A stretch of DNA of 64,000 bases from the NCBI RefSeq assembly GCF_900110575.1, contig NZ_FOEF01000018.1:62001-126000 (forward strand), written 5' to 3'. Below the pieces are notes generated by a model. That model saw only the letters and a program-made list of their open reading frames with translations, ran no database searches and was not told the origin of the DNA. This stretch comes from Amycolatopsis saalfeldensis (lineage in GTDB: Bacteria > Actinomycetota > Actinomycetes > Mycobacteriales > Pseudonocardiaceae). Shown here piece after piece: positions 37,476-46,457 of this stretch; position 1 is the first letter of the stretch; every line of letters begins with the position of its first letter. The position numbers and the translations under genes were made by a program.

Positions 37476-38558
37476 CTGAACAGACCCGTATTTCGTGCCG
37501 GCGCCGCCTTCGCCGCGGCGGGCCTCCTCCTGGCCTCTTGCACGAACGGGACCCCCGCACCCGTCACGACCCCGAGCCCGTCGACCGAGCAGAACCGGCC
37601 CGTCGAGCCGCCGCCCACCGGTCTGGACGGCGGGGTCGCGAACCGGCTCGACGTGCAATTGCTGCTCTCGACGTCCCCGCCCACCCTGTTCGACGCCGAC
37701 ACCGGCGCGAAGGGCACCGTGCCCGGCGTCCCCGGCGGTGACCGGCTCGTCTGGGTGCAGCGCGTCGGCCACACACCCGTCGTCCAGACCTCGCCCCAGT
37801 GCCAGGCCGACACCTGCGCCCCCGCCGACGTCTACGCCTACACCGGCCCGGGCACCGCGCCGGTTTCGCTCGGCCAGGCGTTCAGCGTCGCCCCGGGCGC
37901 GGACGGCGACAGCGTGTGGGTGATCCGCCAGGACAGCCCCGGCAACTGCCGTCTCCAGCACGTTTCGCTGGCCGGCTCCGCGCTCGGCCCCGGCACCGTG
38001 GCCAGCTGCCGCACGGGCGTCCGGCAGGAGACTTCACACGGCCTGCTGATCACCGTGGACAACGGCACCGCCGAGACGGTCGACGTGCTGATCGACCCCG
38101 CCACCGGCCGTTCCGTCGAGCAGGACCCGAGGATCCTCGCGGCCACCGGCGACCGGCTCATCCTCGGCGGCCTCACCGACCTCACCGTCGTCGACCTGCG
38201 GGACGGCGGCCGCGCCAAGGTCGCGCCGCCGGTGGTGCAGTCGACGCCGTACGTGCTGCCGAACCGCGACGGCAGCCTCGCCGCCGTCGACTTCGGCACG
38301 CCCGCCTGGCACAGCACCGACATCCAGACCCGCGACCTGTGGCTGCTCGACCTCCACGACCTCACCTGGCAGCAGGCGCCGTCGATGCCCTACACGACCT
38401 CGCACCTCAAGTCTTCCGGCCTCGACTGGTCCCCGGACGGCGACCTCCTCCTGGACGACGGCGTCGTCGCGGCCTGGCATCCCGGCGAGCCGGCGTGGCG
38501 GCTGGGCGCGGCGAAGATCCCCGACGCCCAGCAGTTCCCGGGCGTCTCGACCTCCTGA
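37476..38558 (+). CDS. lipoprotein with beta-propeller-like composition, probable CTG start
   Basis: About 360 residues. The frame has a convincing lipoprotein signal (RPVFRAGAAFAAAGLLLASC, lipobox LLAS-C), but no ATG, GTG or TTG lies between it and a long non-coding upstream stretch. A CTG at 37476, preceded by GGGGAA 6 nt upstream, fits. The mature protein is rich in WVxR, DLxLLDLxD and WSPDGD-type motifs, suggesting propeller blades. Acts outside the membrane. The family is not recognised. Divergent from the DUF1707 gene. Confidence 0.7.
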   Translation: MNRPVFRAGAAFAAAGLLLASCTNGTPAPVTTPSPSTEQNRPVEPPPTGLDGGVANRLDVQLLLSTSPPTLFDADTGAKGTVPGVPGGDRLVWVQRVGHTPVVQTSPQCQADTCAPADVYAYTGPGTAPVSLGQAFSVAPGADGDSVWVIRQDSPGNCRLQHVSLAGSALGPGTVASCRTGVRQETSHGLLITVDNGTAETVDVLIDPATGRSVEQDPRILAATGDRLILGGLTDLTVVDLRDGGRAKVAPPVVQSTPYVLPNRDGSLAAVDFGTPAWHSTDIQTRDLWLLDLHDLTWQQAPSMPYTTSHLKSSGLDWSPDGDLLLDDGVVAAWHPGEPAWRLGAAKIPDAQQFPGVSTS

Positions 38559-38562
38559 GCCT

Positions 38563-39219
38563 TCAGTCTTCGTCGAGCCCGTGCTCGATCGCGTATCGCG
38601 CCAGCTCCACGCGGTTGTGCAGCTGGAGCTTCCGCAGCGTCGACTGCACGTGGTTCTCCACGGTCCGGTGCGAGAGGACCAGCCGCTCCGCGATCTGGCG
38701 CGCGGTGAGCCCCTTCGCGACGAGCCGCAGCACGTCCGTCTCACGTTCGGTCAGGCGCGGCGGCTCGGCGCCGCCTTCGGGCGCGTCGGCCATCCGCCGG
38801 TACTCGCCCAGCACCAGACCGGCCAGGCCCGCCGTGAACACCGGGTCGCCGGCGGCCGTGCGGTGGACGGCGTCCACCAGCTCCACCACCGAGGCCGACT
38901 TCACCAGATAGCCGGACGCGCCCGCCTTCACCGCCTCCAGCACGTCGCTGTGCTCGCCGCTGGCCGAGAGCACCAGCACCTTCGTCTCCGGCAGCGCCGC
39001 CGTGATCTCGCGCGTCGCCTCCACCCCGGACGTGCCGCCGAGGTTGAGGTCCATCAGCACCACCGAGGGCCGGACGGTGCGCGCGATCCGGACGGCCGCG
39101 GGCGCGTCGGCCGCGGTGGCCCGCACGTCGAAGCCGTTTTCGGCCAGGTCGCGCGCCACCCCGTCGCGCCAGATCGGATGGTCGTCGACGACCATCACCG
39201 AGATCGTGCCGTCCGTCAT
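38563..39219 (-). CDS. NarL/FixJ-type response regulator
   Basis: 218 residues. The receiver domain has DD at 12-13, the phospho-acceptor D57 in LMDLNLGG and K at ~107 (YLVKSAS). The C-terminal LuxR-type helix-turn-helix reads LTERETDVLRLVAKGLTARQIAE and VLSHRTVENHVQS. Its ATG overlaps the histidine kinase stop by 4 nt, so the pair is co-translated. It converges on the lipoprotein gene with a 4-nt gap. Confidence 0.92.
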   Translation of the reverse strand: MTDGTISVMVVDDHPIWRDGVARDLAENGFDVRATAADAPAAVRIARTVRPSVVLMDLNLGGTSGVEATREITAALPETKVLVLSASGEHSDVLEAVKAGASGYLVKSASVVELVDAVHRTAAGDPVFTAGLAGLVLGEYRRMADAPEGGAEPPRLTERETDVLRLVAKGLTARQIAERLVLSHRTVENHVQSTLRKLQLHNRVELARYAIEHGLDED

Positions 39220-40364
39220 CTCTCGCCCCTCGTCGCGCTCGGCACCCGCACTTCCCACTCCGTGCCGGTGCCCGGACCGGTCTCCAGGGTCGCGGTCCCG
39301 CCGAGATCGCGCACCCTCCCCCTGATCGACTCCACCACACCCAGATGCCCCAGGCGCGCCGCGCGTTCCAATCGCCCGGCGGGGATTCCGGGGCCGTCGT
39401 CGCGGATGCTCACGACCACCTCCGTGCCGAGGTCCTCCAGCAGGACCCACGCGTGCGCGTCCGGCCCCGCGTGTTTTTCTACATTGGACAGTGCCTCGCG
39501 CGTGACGGACACCAGCTCCTCGGTGACGTGCGCCGCCAGGTCGACGGTGCCCGCGGGCGTCGACACCTGCACCGACGGCGTGGCCAGCAGCTGCAACGCC
39601 GACCGCAGGTCCGAGAAGCCGTCGCCACCGCCCGCGCTCGCCCACGTCGGCTCCGTCGTGACGAGCGCGCGCAACGCGATCTCTTGCTCCCCAGCCAATT
39701 TCGCCAGCTCCGCCGCTTCACCACCGACTTCGAGGCCGCGCCGCCGTACGCGCGCGAGGACCTGGAGCACGCTGTCGTGGATCGAGCGCGCGAGCCGCTC
39801 TCGCTCCGCCGTGGCGGCTTCGGTGCGCAACGCACGCGCGAGTGCTTCGGCGGAACGCCGTGCCGTTGTCGCCGCCATGCCGATCAGCAGCCCGCTCGCG
39901 CACAGCAGCACACCGTCGCGGGCGACGTCGAGGTCCAGCTTCTCCCGCGCGAAGCCGGTGCCGACGGCGACCACGAGCCCGGCCAGCACCCCGCCGCCCG
40001 CCCCGAACCGCGTCGCCGCCGCCAGCGGCCCGGCGGCCGCCCACACCGTGGTGATCAGCGGGGTCGCCGCCGCGTACTGCTCGGGGGACAGGATCAGCGG
40101 CGACGTGAGCATCAGCGCCGTGGTGACCACGACGTCCAGCACCACCAGCCAGCTCCACCGGCTCGACGCGCGCCAGTACGCGACGCTCGTGGCCAGCGAC
40201 CACACACCCATCGCGGCGACCACCGCCCACGCGAGCCACGGCCGTTCGAACTCGGCGCGGTGCCCGATGACCACGGCCAGCGCGAACAACCAGGTGAGCA
40301 CGCGCAGCAGCACGACCCCGCGCCACAGCGGGGTCGCCGGGTCACGGGTGGCCGGCGAGGTCAC
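39216..40364 (-). CDS. sensor histidine kinase (MacS-like)
   Basis: About 382 residues from GTG 40364, which overlaps the stop of the transporter gene upstream. Five or six membrane helices with short loops (~15-170) act as sensor. The HisKA_3 motif RLARSIHDSVLQVLAR gives the phosphorylated His. The HATPase_c domain has EALSNVEKHAG and RDDGPGIP, then LGHLGVVESI. It resembles MacS-family kinases paired with NarL-type regulators. Forms an operon with the AI-2E-family transporter and the response regulator. Confidence 0.88.
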   Translation of the reverse strand: MTSPATRDPATPLWRGVVLLRVLTWLFALAVVIGHRAEFERPWLAWAVVAAMGVWSLATSVAYWRASSRWSWLVVLDVVVTTALMLTSPLILSPEQYAAATPLITTVWAAAGPLAAATRFGAGGGVLAGLVVAVGTGFAREKLDLDVARDGVLLCASGLLIGMAATTARRSAEALARALRTEAATAERERLARSIHDSVLQVLARVRRRGLEVGGEAAELAKLAGEQEIALRALVTTEPTWASAGGGDGFSDLRSALQLLATPSVQVSTPAGTVDLAAHVTEELVSVTREALSNVEKHAGPDAHAWVLLEDLGTEVVVSIRDDGPGIPAGRLERAARLGHLGVVESIRGRVRDLGGTATLETGPGTGTEWEVRVPSATRGER

Positions 40365-41560
40365 TTCTTTTCGTTGTCCTTCTCGGCATCGGCCTCGTCG
40401 GGTTTCGCGTCGTTGGGCTGAGCGGCTTTGGAGTGCAGCGCGTCGACGGTCGCCGGATCCGGGTCGTGTTCGTGCAGCAGTGAGCGGATGCCCGCGTTCA
40501 GCACGGCGAGCAGCGGCACGGCGAGCAGCGCGCCCGCGATCCCCGCGGCCACCAGCCCGGTGGCGATCGCCAGCACCACGGCCAGCGGGTGCAGCCGCAC
40601 GGCGCGCCCGAGCAGCAGCGGCTGCAGGATGTGGCTCTCCAGCTGCATCACGCCGATCACGATGGCCAGCACGATGACGGCGCCGATGAAGCTCTTGGTG
40701 ACCAGCGCGATCAGCACCGCGACCCCGCCGGCCAGCACTGCGCCGATGATCGGGATGAACGCGCCGAGGAACACCAGCGTCGCCAGCGGGATCACCAGCG
40801 GCACGCCGACGATCCACAGGCCGATGCCGATGCCCACCGCGTCGACCACCGCCACCGCGGCCGTCGCGCGGATGTAGCTGACCAGCGACGCGAACCCGCG
40901 CCGCCCGGCGACGTCGACCCGGCGGCGCACCCGCGCCGGCACGCCGCGCACCAGGAACGAGTAGATGTTGTCACCGCCGGCCAGGAAGAAGATCGTGACG
41001 AACAGCGTGAGCACGAACCCGGTGAGGATCTCGCCGATCGTGCCCGCCGTGGTCAGCGCCGTGGTGGTGAGCGACGACTGGTTGTTCTGGATGAAGCCGA
41101 TGGCCTGGTTGATGAAGTCCTGGATCTGCTCCTGGCGCAGGTGCAGCGGCCCGTTGATCAGCCAGTCCTTGATCTGGTTCAGGCTGTTGTTGAGCTGCTG
41201 CTGCAGCTGCGGGAGCCCGCTGGAGAACTGCGTGATGACGAACGTGAGCAGCCCGCCCAGCACGGCCAGCCCGGCGATCAGCACGATCCCCGTCGCCAGC
41301 CCGCGCGGGAACCGCCAGGCCACCAGCTTCGCCACGGCCGGCGCCATCAGCGCCGAGAGCAGCAGCGCGATCGAGACCGGGATGACCACCGCGGAGAGGT
41401 AGCCCATCAGCCAGACGACCGCGTACAGCGCGGCGATCACGACGATGAACCGCCACGCCAGCGCCGCCCCGACACGCAGGCCGCGCGGGATCAGACCGGT
41501 CACGTCGGACTCGTTGGTGAGAAACGGTTGTTCGCGCTGTTCGCGCCCAGGCTGGCTCAC
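40361..41560 (-). CDS. AI-2E family transporter
   Basis: 399 residues from GTG 41560; the open frame continues to 41749 but the extra N-terminus has junk composition. About eight membrane helices. Family features: PVSIALLLSALMAPAV, PRGLATGIVLIAGL, the long soluble loop with LPQLQQQLNNSL and coiled-coil character, FLGAFIPIIGAVLAGGVAVLIAL, and ESHILQPLLLGRAV. Substrates of this superfamily vary (AI-2, Na+/H+). The charged C-terminal tail (DADAEKDNEKK-like) ends in the kinase start. Confidence 0.85.
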   Translation of the reverse strand: MSQPGREQREQPFLTNESDVTGLIPRGLRVGAALAWRFIVVIAALYAVVWLMGYLSAVVIPVSIALLLSALMAPAVAKLVAWRFPRGLATGIVLIAGLAVLGGLLTFVITQFSSGLPQLQQQLNNSLNQIKDWLINGPLHLRQEQIQDFINQAIGFIQNNQSSLTTTALTTAGTIGEILTGFVLTLFVTIFFLAGGDNIYSFLVRGVPARVRRRVDVAGRRGFASLVSYIRATAAVAVVDAVGIGIGLWIVGVPLVIPLATLVFLGAFIPIIGAVLAGGVAVLIALVTKSFIGAVIVLAIVIGVMQLESHILQPLLLGRAVRLHPLAVVLAIATGLVAAGIAGALLAVPLLAVLNAGIRSLLHEHDPDPATVDALHSKAAQPNDAKPDEADAEKDNEKK

Positions 41561-41712
41561 GAGATCAACCGTATCGGTCCCACCGACAATTCCGGGCGAA
41601 ACGGAGTCGTCCGGGCATCGGCGCGTTCCACGCTTCGCCTGATAGGCCGCTTGACAGAGCGACTCCGGAGTAACCGGGCCCCGCCAGTTCCGATCACTTT
41701 TCGTGAGAATCG

Positions 41713-41727
41713 AACACACACTGTGTT
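41713..41727. promoter_or_regulatory. short inverted repeat upstream of the secreted 349-residue protein
   Basis: AACACA-CAC-TGTGTT forms a 6-bp inverted repeat 110 bp before the start at 41837, in a locally AT-richer stretch. It could be an operator or promoter element. Confidence 0.35.
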
Positions 41728-41836
41728 GTTCACACGATGGTGGCATCAAGCCGTGTCAAGGGTGCGCTGCGGCGGTGGCTGCTGGTTGTCTCGGTTCCGC
41801 AACCAGCCGGCAGGACCCAGTTGAGGAGAAGCACGA

Positions 41837-42886
41837 GTGAAGGACGCGGCGAACGAGGGACGAGGCGCGATGCGCGCCGGTCGTCTCGCTTCGCGTGCGC
41901 TCCTCGTGCTCGGTGGCGCCCTGGCCGCCACCGCCGCCGCGTGGGCCGTTTCCGCCTCGGCCGCCTCGGCCGACACCGGAACCGTCAGCGTCACCCCGGT
42001 CACCGACGCCACGGTCGCCAACCTCGGCGACGTCACCCACGGCGTCTCGAGCTTCACCGGCGACATCGCCGGTGCCGCGGTCGGCACGGTCACCAGCGTG
42101 ACCGCCTGCGAGCAGGACGCCACCACGTGGTCGGAGCCCGGCACCTCGCGGCCGATCTGCCCGCTCGACCCGCGTGACCATATCGGCGGCCCGCACACCG
42201 AGCAGGTCCGGACCACCGCCGACCACGAGGTTTCCGGCCGGGTCAGCGACGCCGTCGCCGACCTCGGCCAGGAGGCCGTCCTCCACCCGGTGCAGCGCAC
42301 CCTCGGCGCGGCCGAGCACATCGCGCGCAAGCCGGAGGACACCCGCCAGGTCATCGAGCAGACCGTCGCCCCGTCGCCCGGGACACCGGACTTCGGCAGC
42401 AAGGTCTGGGGCCTGCTCGACCCGGACCGGCACGGCAAGCTGGTCGACCTGCCCGAGCTCCCGGCCTCGCCGCTCGAGCCCGCCCCCGACTCCGCCGCCA
42501 CCGGCATCACCGGTGACCCGGCGCAGAACCTCGGCGCAGCCGCGGTTTCCACCCCCGGCGCCCTGCGCGCGATGTTCCCGCTCGCGGGCCTCGCGCGCAC
42601 CGACGCCCCGGCCGACGGCCTCGGTGCCTCCTCGCACCACAGGGACCACCACAACCTGCCGCCGGCACCGTTCAGCCCGGGTCAGCTCCCGATGGCGCCC
42701 CCGAGCATCCCGACTGCCCCCGGCGGCGGCACGACCGCTCCCGGTGGCCACCTCGACGTGCTGAACTTCGGCGTCCCCTCGTGGGTCTCCGCGGCCGTCG
42801 ACAACGCCGTGGCGGGTTCGACCCGCGCCGGCGTGCGGCACACGCCGCTCAGCCCGGGCGAGCAGCCCGGCGTCACTCCCGACTGA
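41837..42886 (+). CDS. secreted protein of unknown function
   Basis: 349 residues from GTG 41837, with GAGGAGA 6-7 nt upstream. A Sec signal peptide (about 1-45, ending ASA-DTG) leads into a region with two cysteines (VTACEQDAT, then RPICPLD) and His-rich, Pro-rich segments (SSHHRDHHNLPPAP). I do not recognise a domain. Its position just before the chaplin-like repeat protein in the same direction suggests a joint surface role. No C-terminal anchor. Confidence 0.65.
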   Translation: MKDAANEGRGAMRAGRLASRALLVLGGALAATAAAWAVSASAASADTGTVSVTPVTDATVANLGDVTHGVSSFTGDIAGAAVGTVTSVTACEQDATTWSEPGTSRPICPLDPRDHIGGPHTEQVRTTADHEVSGRVSDAVADLGQEAVLHPVQRTLGAAEHIARKPEDTRQVIEQTVAPSPGTPDFGSKVWGLLDPDRHGKLVDLPELPASPLEPAPDSAATGITGDPAQNLGAAAVSTPGALRAMFPLAGLARTDAPADGLGASSHHRDHHNLPPAPFSPGQLPMAPPSIPTAPGGGTTAPGGHLDVLNFGVPSWVSAAVDNAVAGSTRAGVRHTPLSPGEQPGVTPD

Positions 42887-43020
42887 TTCACCTCACCCGC
42901 GGGGTCGTTGACGCGCCCTGAAGCCAAGCGCCTTTTCGCGTGCCGGCTCGGCGTCACCGACCGAACCCGCGGGTTTCTCGCGTGCGCACTTCTCGCGCCC
43001 GCCGCCGCACCACCCCCTCC

Positions 43021-43058
43021 GGTGCGCTCCTCACTGTGCGAGCTCGCACGAGCGCACC
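43021..43058. promoter_or_regulatory. nested palindromes in the leader of the repeat-protein gene
   Basis: A perfect 14-bp palindrome GTGCGAGCTCGCAC (43036-43049) is enclosed by an 8-bp inverted repeat (GGTGCGCT 43021-43028, AGCGCACC 43051-43058). It lies 45 nt before the start codon, suitable for an operator or an mRNA structure. Confidence 0.5.
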
Positions 43059-43102
43059 CCCACAAGCCCGCAAGGGAACCCGAAATGAAGGAGAAAAACC
43101 CC

Positions 43103-46100
43103 ATGCAGACCTGGGCAAAGCGCGGACTCCAGACCGCGTTGGTCACGGGTGGGTTGCTGATGCTGGGCACCGGCATCGCCTCGGCCGACGAAAACGTCAA
43201 CCCTGACACCCCGGCCTCCCCGCTCGACCTGAACGTCACCGTCCCGATCGACACGTCGAACAACGCGATCGGCACGCCGCTCGGCCAGTACGACGTTCCG
43301 GCGTTCCAGAACGAGCTGAGCACCAAGCCGGTCACCTCCGCCGTCAAGGACGCGCTCGCTTCGGCGAAGTCGCCTGCCGGCGCCGGCGACCTGACGGACA
43401 GCCTGCCCAAGGCCGACGGGCCGCGTGACCTCACGCCGACCCACGACGCGGTCAAGGGCAACAAGGTCTCGGGCGACCTGGTCGTGCCGATCCAGATCGT
43501 GGACAACGCGGTCGGCGTCATCGGCGACGCGAAGGTCGACGGCACCTCGCACGAGCAGAACTACTCGCACAACCAGGACATCGCGACCTCCGGCAAGGAC
43601 TCCGGGCTCGCGGGCAACGTCGTGGCCCTCGACTGGGCGCTGCCGGTGCAGCTCGCCGGCAACGGCGTCGGCGTGGCTGGCGGCAGCGGCGCGGTGCACG
43701 GCGGCTCGGCCTACCAGAGCGCGTCCGAGACCGGCAACATCGACACCACCGGCAAGGGCTCCGGCCTGTCCGGCAACGTCGTCGCGGGCCAGTTCGCCAC
43801 CCCGGTCCAGGTGACCGGCAACGCGATCTCGTACCTGCTCGGCAACGCCTACAGCTCGTACGCCGCCGACACCTCCGCCACCTCCGGCGGGTCCATCCTC
43901 AGTGAGGGCAAGGGCGGCGCCGGCACGGGCAACGTGGTGGGCGCCCCCATCGCACTGCCGGTGAAGTTCAACGGCAACGCCGGTGGCGTGTGGGGCTCGG
44001 ACGCCGACACGGCGTCGAACTCCTCGGCCGACGCGAAGGCCGGCGACAAGCGCCCGGGCAGCCTGTCCGGCACGCCGACCTACATCGAGACCGGCGGGGA
44101 CAACTCGTTCCTGGCCGGCAACGCCGCCGCGGCGCAGCTCAGCCCGGTCGCCGACGTGGCCAACGTGGCCGGCTCGTGGATCGGCAACGCCACCACCGGC
44201 CAGGCCATCGACCGTGACAGCACGGCCGGCGCGACCTCCAGCACGGTGGACTCGGGCGGCTTCGTCAAGACCTCCGGTGACAACGCGGCCGGCGCGGCCA
44301 ACGTGGTCGACCCCGCCGTGGCGCTCCCGGTCGACGTCTGCGGCGTCGGCGCGACCTACATCGGCAACTCCCACGCCGCGTGCGACAACACCGTCAACGC
44401 GAACGCCGGCAACGGCAGCTACACGCGTGGCAACGGCACCGTGCTCGGCGGCAACGTCGTCAACACCCAGGCCGCGGGCGCGCCCGAGGTCTACGGCATC
44501 GGCGCCAGCCACATCGGCAACGCGTCGGGCACGGCCAACGAGGACAAGACCGTCACGGCCGGTGGCTACGACGGCAGCCAGGGCACCGACTCCTCGGGCT
44601 CGGGCAACATCGTCCAGGTGCCGGTCGGCGTGCCCGCCGAGGTCTTCGGCGTCGGTGGCTCGTTCATCGGCCAGGGCTCGGCCGAAGCGCACGAGACCAA
44701 GGTGGTCCAGGGCGGCGGCGGCGGCAACACCGCTGACGACAACGGCTTCCTGAGCTCGAACCTCGGCACCGTCCCGGTGTCGACCCCGGTGCAGCTGTTC
44801 GGCATCGGCGGCGCGTTCGTGGGCCAGGGCCACGGCAAGGCCTCGAGCGACACCACCTCGGGCGCCGGCTCCGACGTGAACGCCACCGGCCCCGGCGGCG
44901 CCGGTGCGGGCAACATCGTCGAGGCCCCGGTCTCGCTGCCGGTGCAGGGCCACGGCCTCGGTGGCGCGGTCGCCGGCATCGGCACCGGTTCGTCGGACAA
45001 CCTGACCGACTCGAAGGCGGGCGGCAACGCCAGCACCGACGGCAAGGCCGGCGGCATCGCGGGCAACATCGTGAAGGCGCCGATCGCGGGCGCGGTCAGC
45101 CCCTCGGGCACCGGGGTCGGGGGCGCGGCACTCGGCCACGGCGACGGCTCCAACGACGTCACCTCGGTGGCGGGCGGCAGCGTCCTGACCAACGGTGACG
45201 CGGGCGCGGTCGCCGGCAACGTCGTCGGCGCCGACCCGCTGGCGACGGTGCCGGTCGTGGCCGACGCGGTCTCGGCGGCGGGTGTGGCTTCGGCCGACAG
45301 CACCAACAGCCAGGCCATCACCAACGCCGGCGACGACACCACGTCGGGCGTCGAGGGCTCGGTCTCGGGCAACATCCTCGACCTCCCGGTCAGCGCGGTG
45401 CCGTACGCCGTGGCCGACTCGGTCACCGGTGCCGGTGTTTCGCACGCCGTCGGCGACAACATGATCACCGCCACCAACGGGGGCACCCCCACCACCGATG
45501 GTGACGGCAGCGCGCTGTCCGGCTACGACTTCTACCACCACCTGCCGGTCACCGTGCCCGTCTACGGGGTGCCGCTGGCGCTGCTGGGCACCGCGACCTC
45601 GGAGGGGACCGACTCCACCGAGGTGACGGAGCCGTCGCTCGACACGCCGCTCGGCAACGAGATGGCCGCTGACCAGCTGCCGGCGCTGCCGGACCTGTCG
45701 CAGGGCCTCCCGGCGCTGCCCAGCGGTGCCGCGATGCCGGCCCTGCCGCAGCTGCCGGCGATGTCCATGCTGCCCGTCCCGGGTGCGGAGCGCGCCGACC
45801 TGCCGCAGATCAGCGGGCTCTCGGCGCTGGAGCAGCTGCAGCAGCTCAAGGGCGCGGGTGCGCTCCCGTCGGTGACCGGTCTCGGCAACGGCGTGCACGC
45901 GCCGGCGCTGCCGGGTCTGCCGAAGCTGGCCGGGGTTCCGGCCCTGCCCGGGGTCCCGGCGCTGCCCGGCACCCCCGGCCGGTCCGACGCCTCGACCCTG
46001 CCGCAGCTGCCGACCCAGCTGCCGGTGAAGGCTTCGCTGCCGACGCTGAACCAGCTGCCCGCCGTGACGGCGCTCCCGGCCCTGCCGGGCGTGCCCGCCC

Positions 46101-46393
46101 TGCCGGGTGTGCCGACCACGATGCCGGCCCAGGTGCCGACCGCCGGTCTGCCCGCCCTGCCGGCGCTGCCCGTTGTCTCGGCCCTGCCGACCGCCGGTCT
46201 CCCGACCGCCGGCCTGCCGGCGCTGCCGACCGCGGGTCTGCCCACCGCGGGCCTGCCGGCGCTGCCGACCGCGGGCCTGCCCACTGCGGGCCTGCCGGCC
46301 GCGCAGGTTCCGGCGCTGGCCGGGATGGACTCGTCCCCGCTGGGTGCGATCCAGAAGCTGGCCGCGAAGGTGACCGGCTTCTTCAAGAAGTGA
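43103..46393 (+). CDS. large secreted chaplin-like repeat protein
   Basis: 1,096 residues from ATG 43103, with AAGGAG upstream; an ATG at 43085 would add six residues. The signal peptide ends at ASA-DE (~30). Residues ~110-830 hold about 13 repeats of ~51 residues with the pattern GNVV...P...PVQ..GNG....G.., as in chaplins, rich in Gly, Asn and Thr; one repeat has a Cys pair (DVCGVGATYIGNSHAACDN). The C-terminal ~250 residues are Leu/Pro-rich with tandem GLPALPTAGLPTA units. No LPXTG motif or membrane anchor. Probably forms amyloid-like or fibrous cell-surface material. Confidence 0.75.
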   Translation: MQTWAKRGLQTALVTGGLLMLGTGIASADENVNPDTPASPLDLNVTVPIDTSNNAIGTPLGQYDVPAFQNELSTKPVTSAVKDALASAKSPAGAGDLTDSLPKADGPRDLTPTHDAVKGNKVSGDLVVPIQIVDNAVGVIGDAKVDGTSHEQNYSHNQDIATSGKDSGLAGNVVALDWALPVQLAGNGVGVAGGSGAVHGGSAYQSASETGNIDTTGKGSGLSGNVVAGQFATPVQVTGNAISYLLGNAYSSYAADTSATSGGSILSEGKGGAGTGNVVGAPIALPVKFNGNAGGVWGSDADTASNSSADAKAGDKRPGSLSGTPTYIETGGDNSFLAGNAAAAQLSPVADVANVAGSWIGNATTGQAIDRDSTAGATSSTVDSGGFVKTSGDNAAGAANVVDPAVALPVDVCGVGATYIGNSHAACDNTVNANAGNGSYTRGNGTVLGGNVVNTQAAGAPEVYGIGASHIGNASGTANEDKTVTAGGYDGSQGTDSSGSGNIVQVPVGVPAEVFGVGGSFIGQGSAEAHETKVVQGGGGGNTADDNGFLSSNLGTVPVSTPVQLFGIGGAFVGQGHGKASSDTTSGAGSDVNATGPGGAGAGNIVEAPVSLPVQGHGLGGAVAGIGTGSSDNLTDSKAGGNASTDGKAGGIAGNIVKAPIAGAVSPSGTGVGGAALGHGDGSNDVTSVAGGSVLTNGDAGAVAGNVVGADPLATVPVVADAVSAAGVASADSTNSQAITNAGDDTTSGVEGSVSGNILDLPVSAVPYAVADSVTGAGVSHAVGDNMITATNGGTPTTDGDGSALSGYDFYHHLPVTVPVYGVPLALLGTATSEGTDSTEVTEPSLDTPLGNEMAADQLPALPDLSQGLPALPSGAAMPALPQLPAMSMLPVPGAERADLPQISGLSALEQLQQLKGAGALPSVTGLGNGVHAPALPGLPKLAGVPALPGVPALPGTPGRSDASTLPQLPTQLPVKASLPTLNQLPAVTALPALPGVPALPGVPTTMPAQVPTAGLPALPALPVVSALPTAGLPTAGLPALPTAGLPTAGLPALPTAGLPTAGLPAAQVPALAGMDSSPLGAIQKLAAKVTGFFKK
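46190..46300 (+). repeat. 39-bp tandem repeat encoding GLPALPTAGLPTA
   Basis: Nearly three copies of a 39-bp unit occur in frame at the end of the repeat-protein gene and differ by a few synonymous changes. A candidate for length variation. Confidence 0.7.
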
Positions 46394-46410
46394 ACAACTA
46401 GCCAGTACTG

Positions 46411-46447
46411 AAACGGGCCCGGAAGCAGCCAGCTTCCGGGCCCGTTT
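46411..46447. terminator. strong bidirectional terminator
   Basis: A perfect 16-bp stem (AAACGGGCCCGGAAGC 46411-46426, complement 46432-46447) with a 5-nt loop. A/T runs at both ends serve the two convergent genes. Confidence 0.92.
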
Positions 46448-46457
46448 CCTTGTCCGC

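Noticed and set aside
43031..45898. A 955-codon frame antisense to the repeat protein
   Set aside because: Its repetitiveness only mirrors the sense repeats; no signal, start context or domain.
46190..46300. Regularly spaced repeats that might suggest CRISPR
   Set aside because: Repeats are contiguous, in frame and encode a continuing protein motif; no spacers or cas genes.
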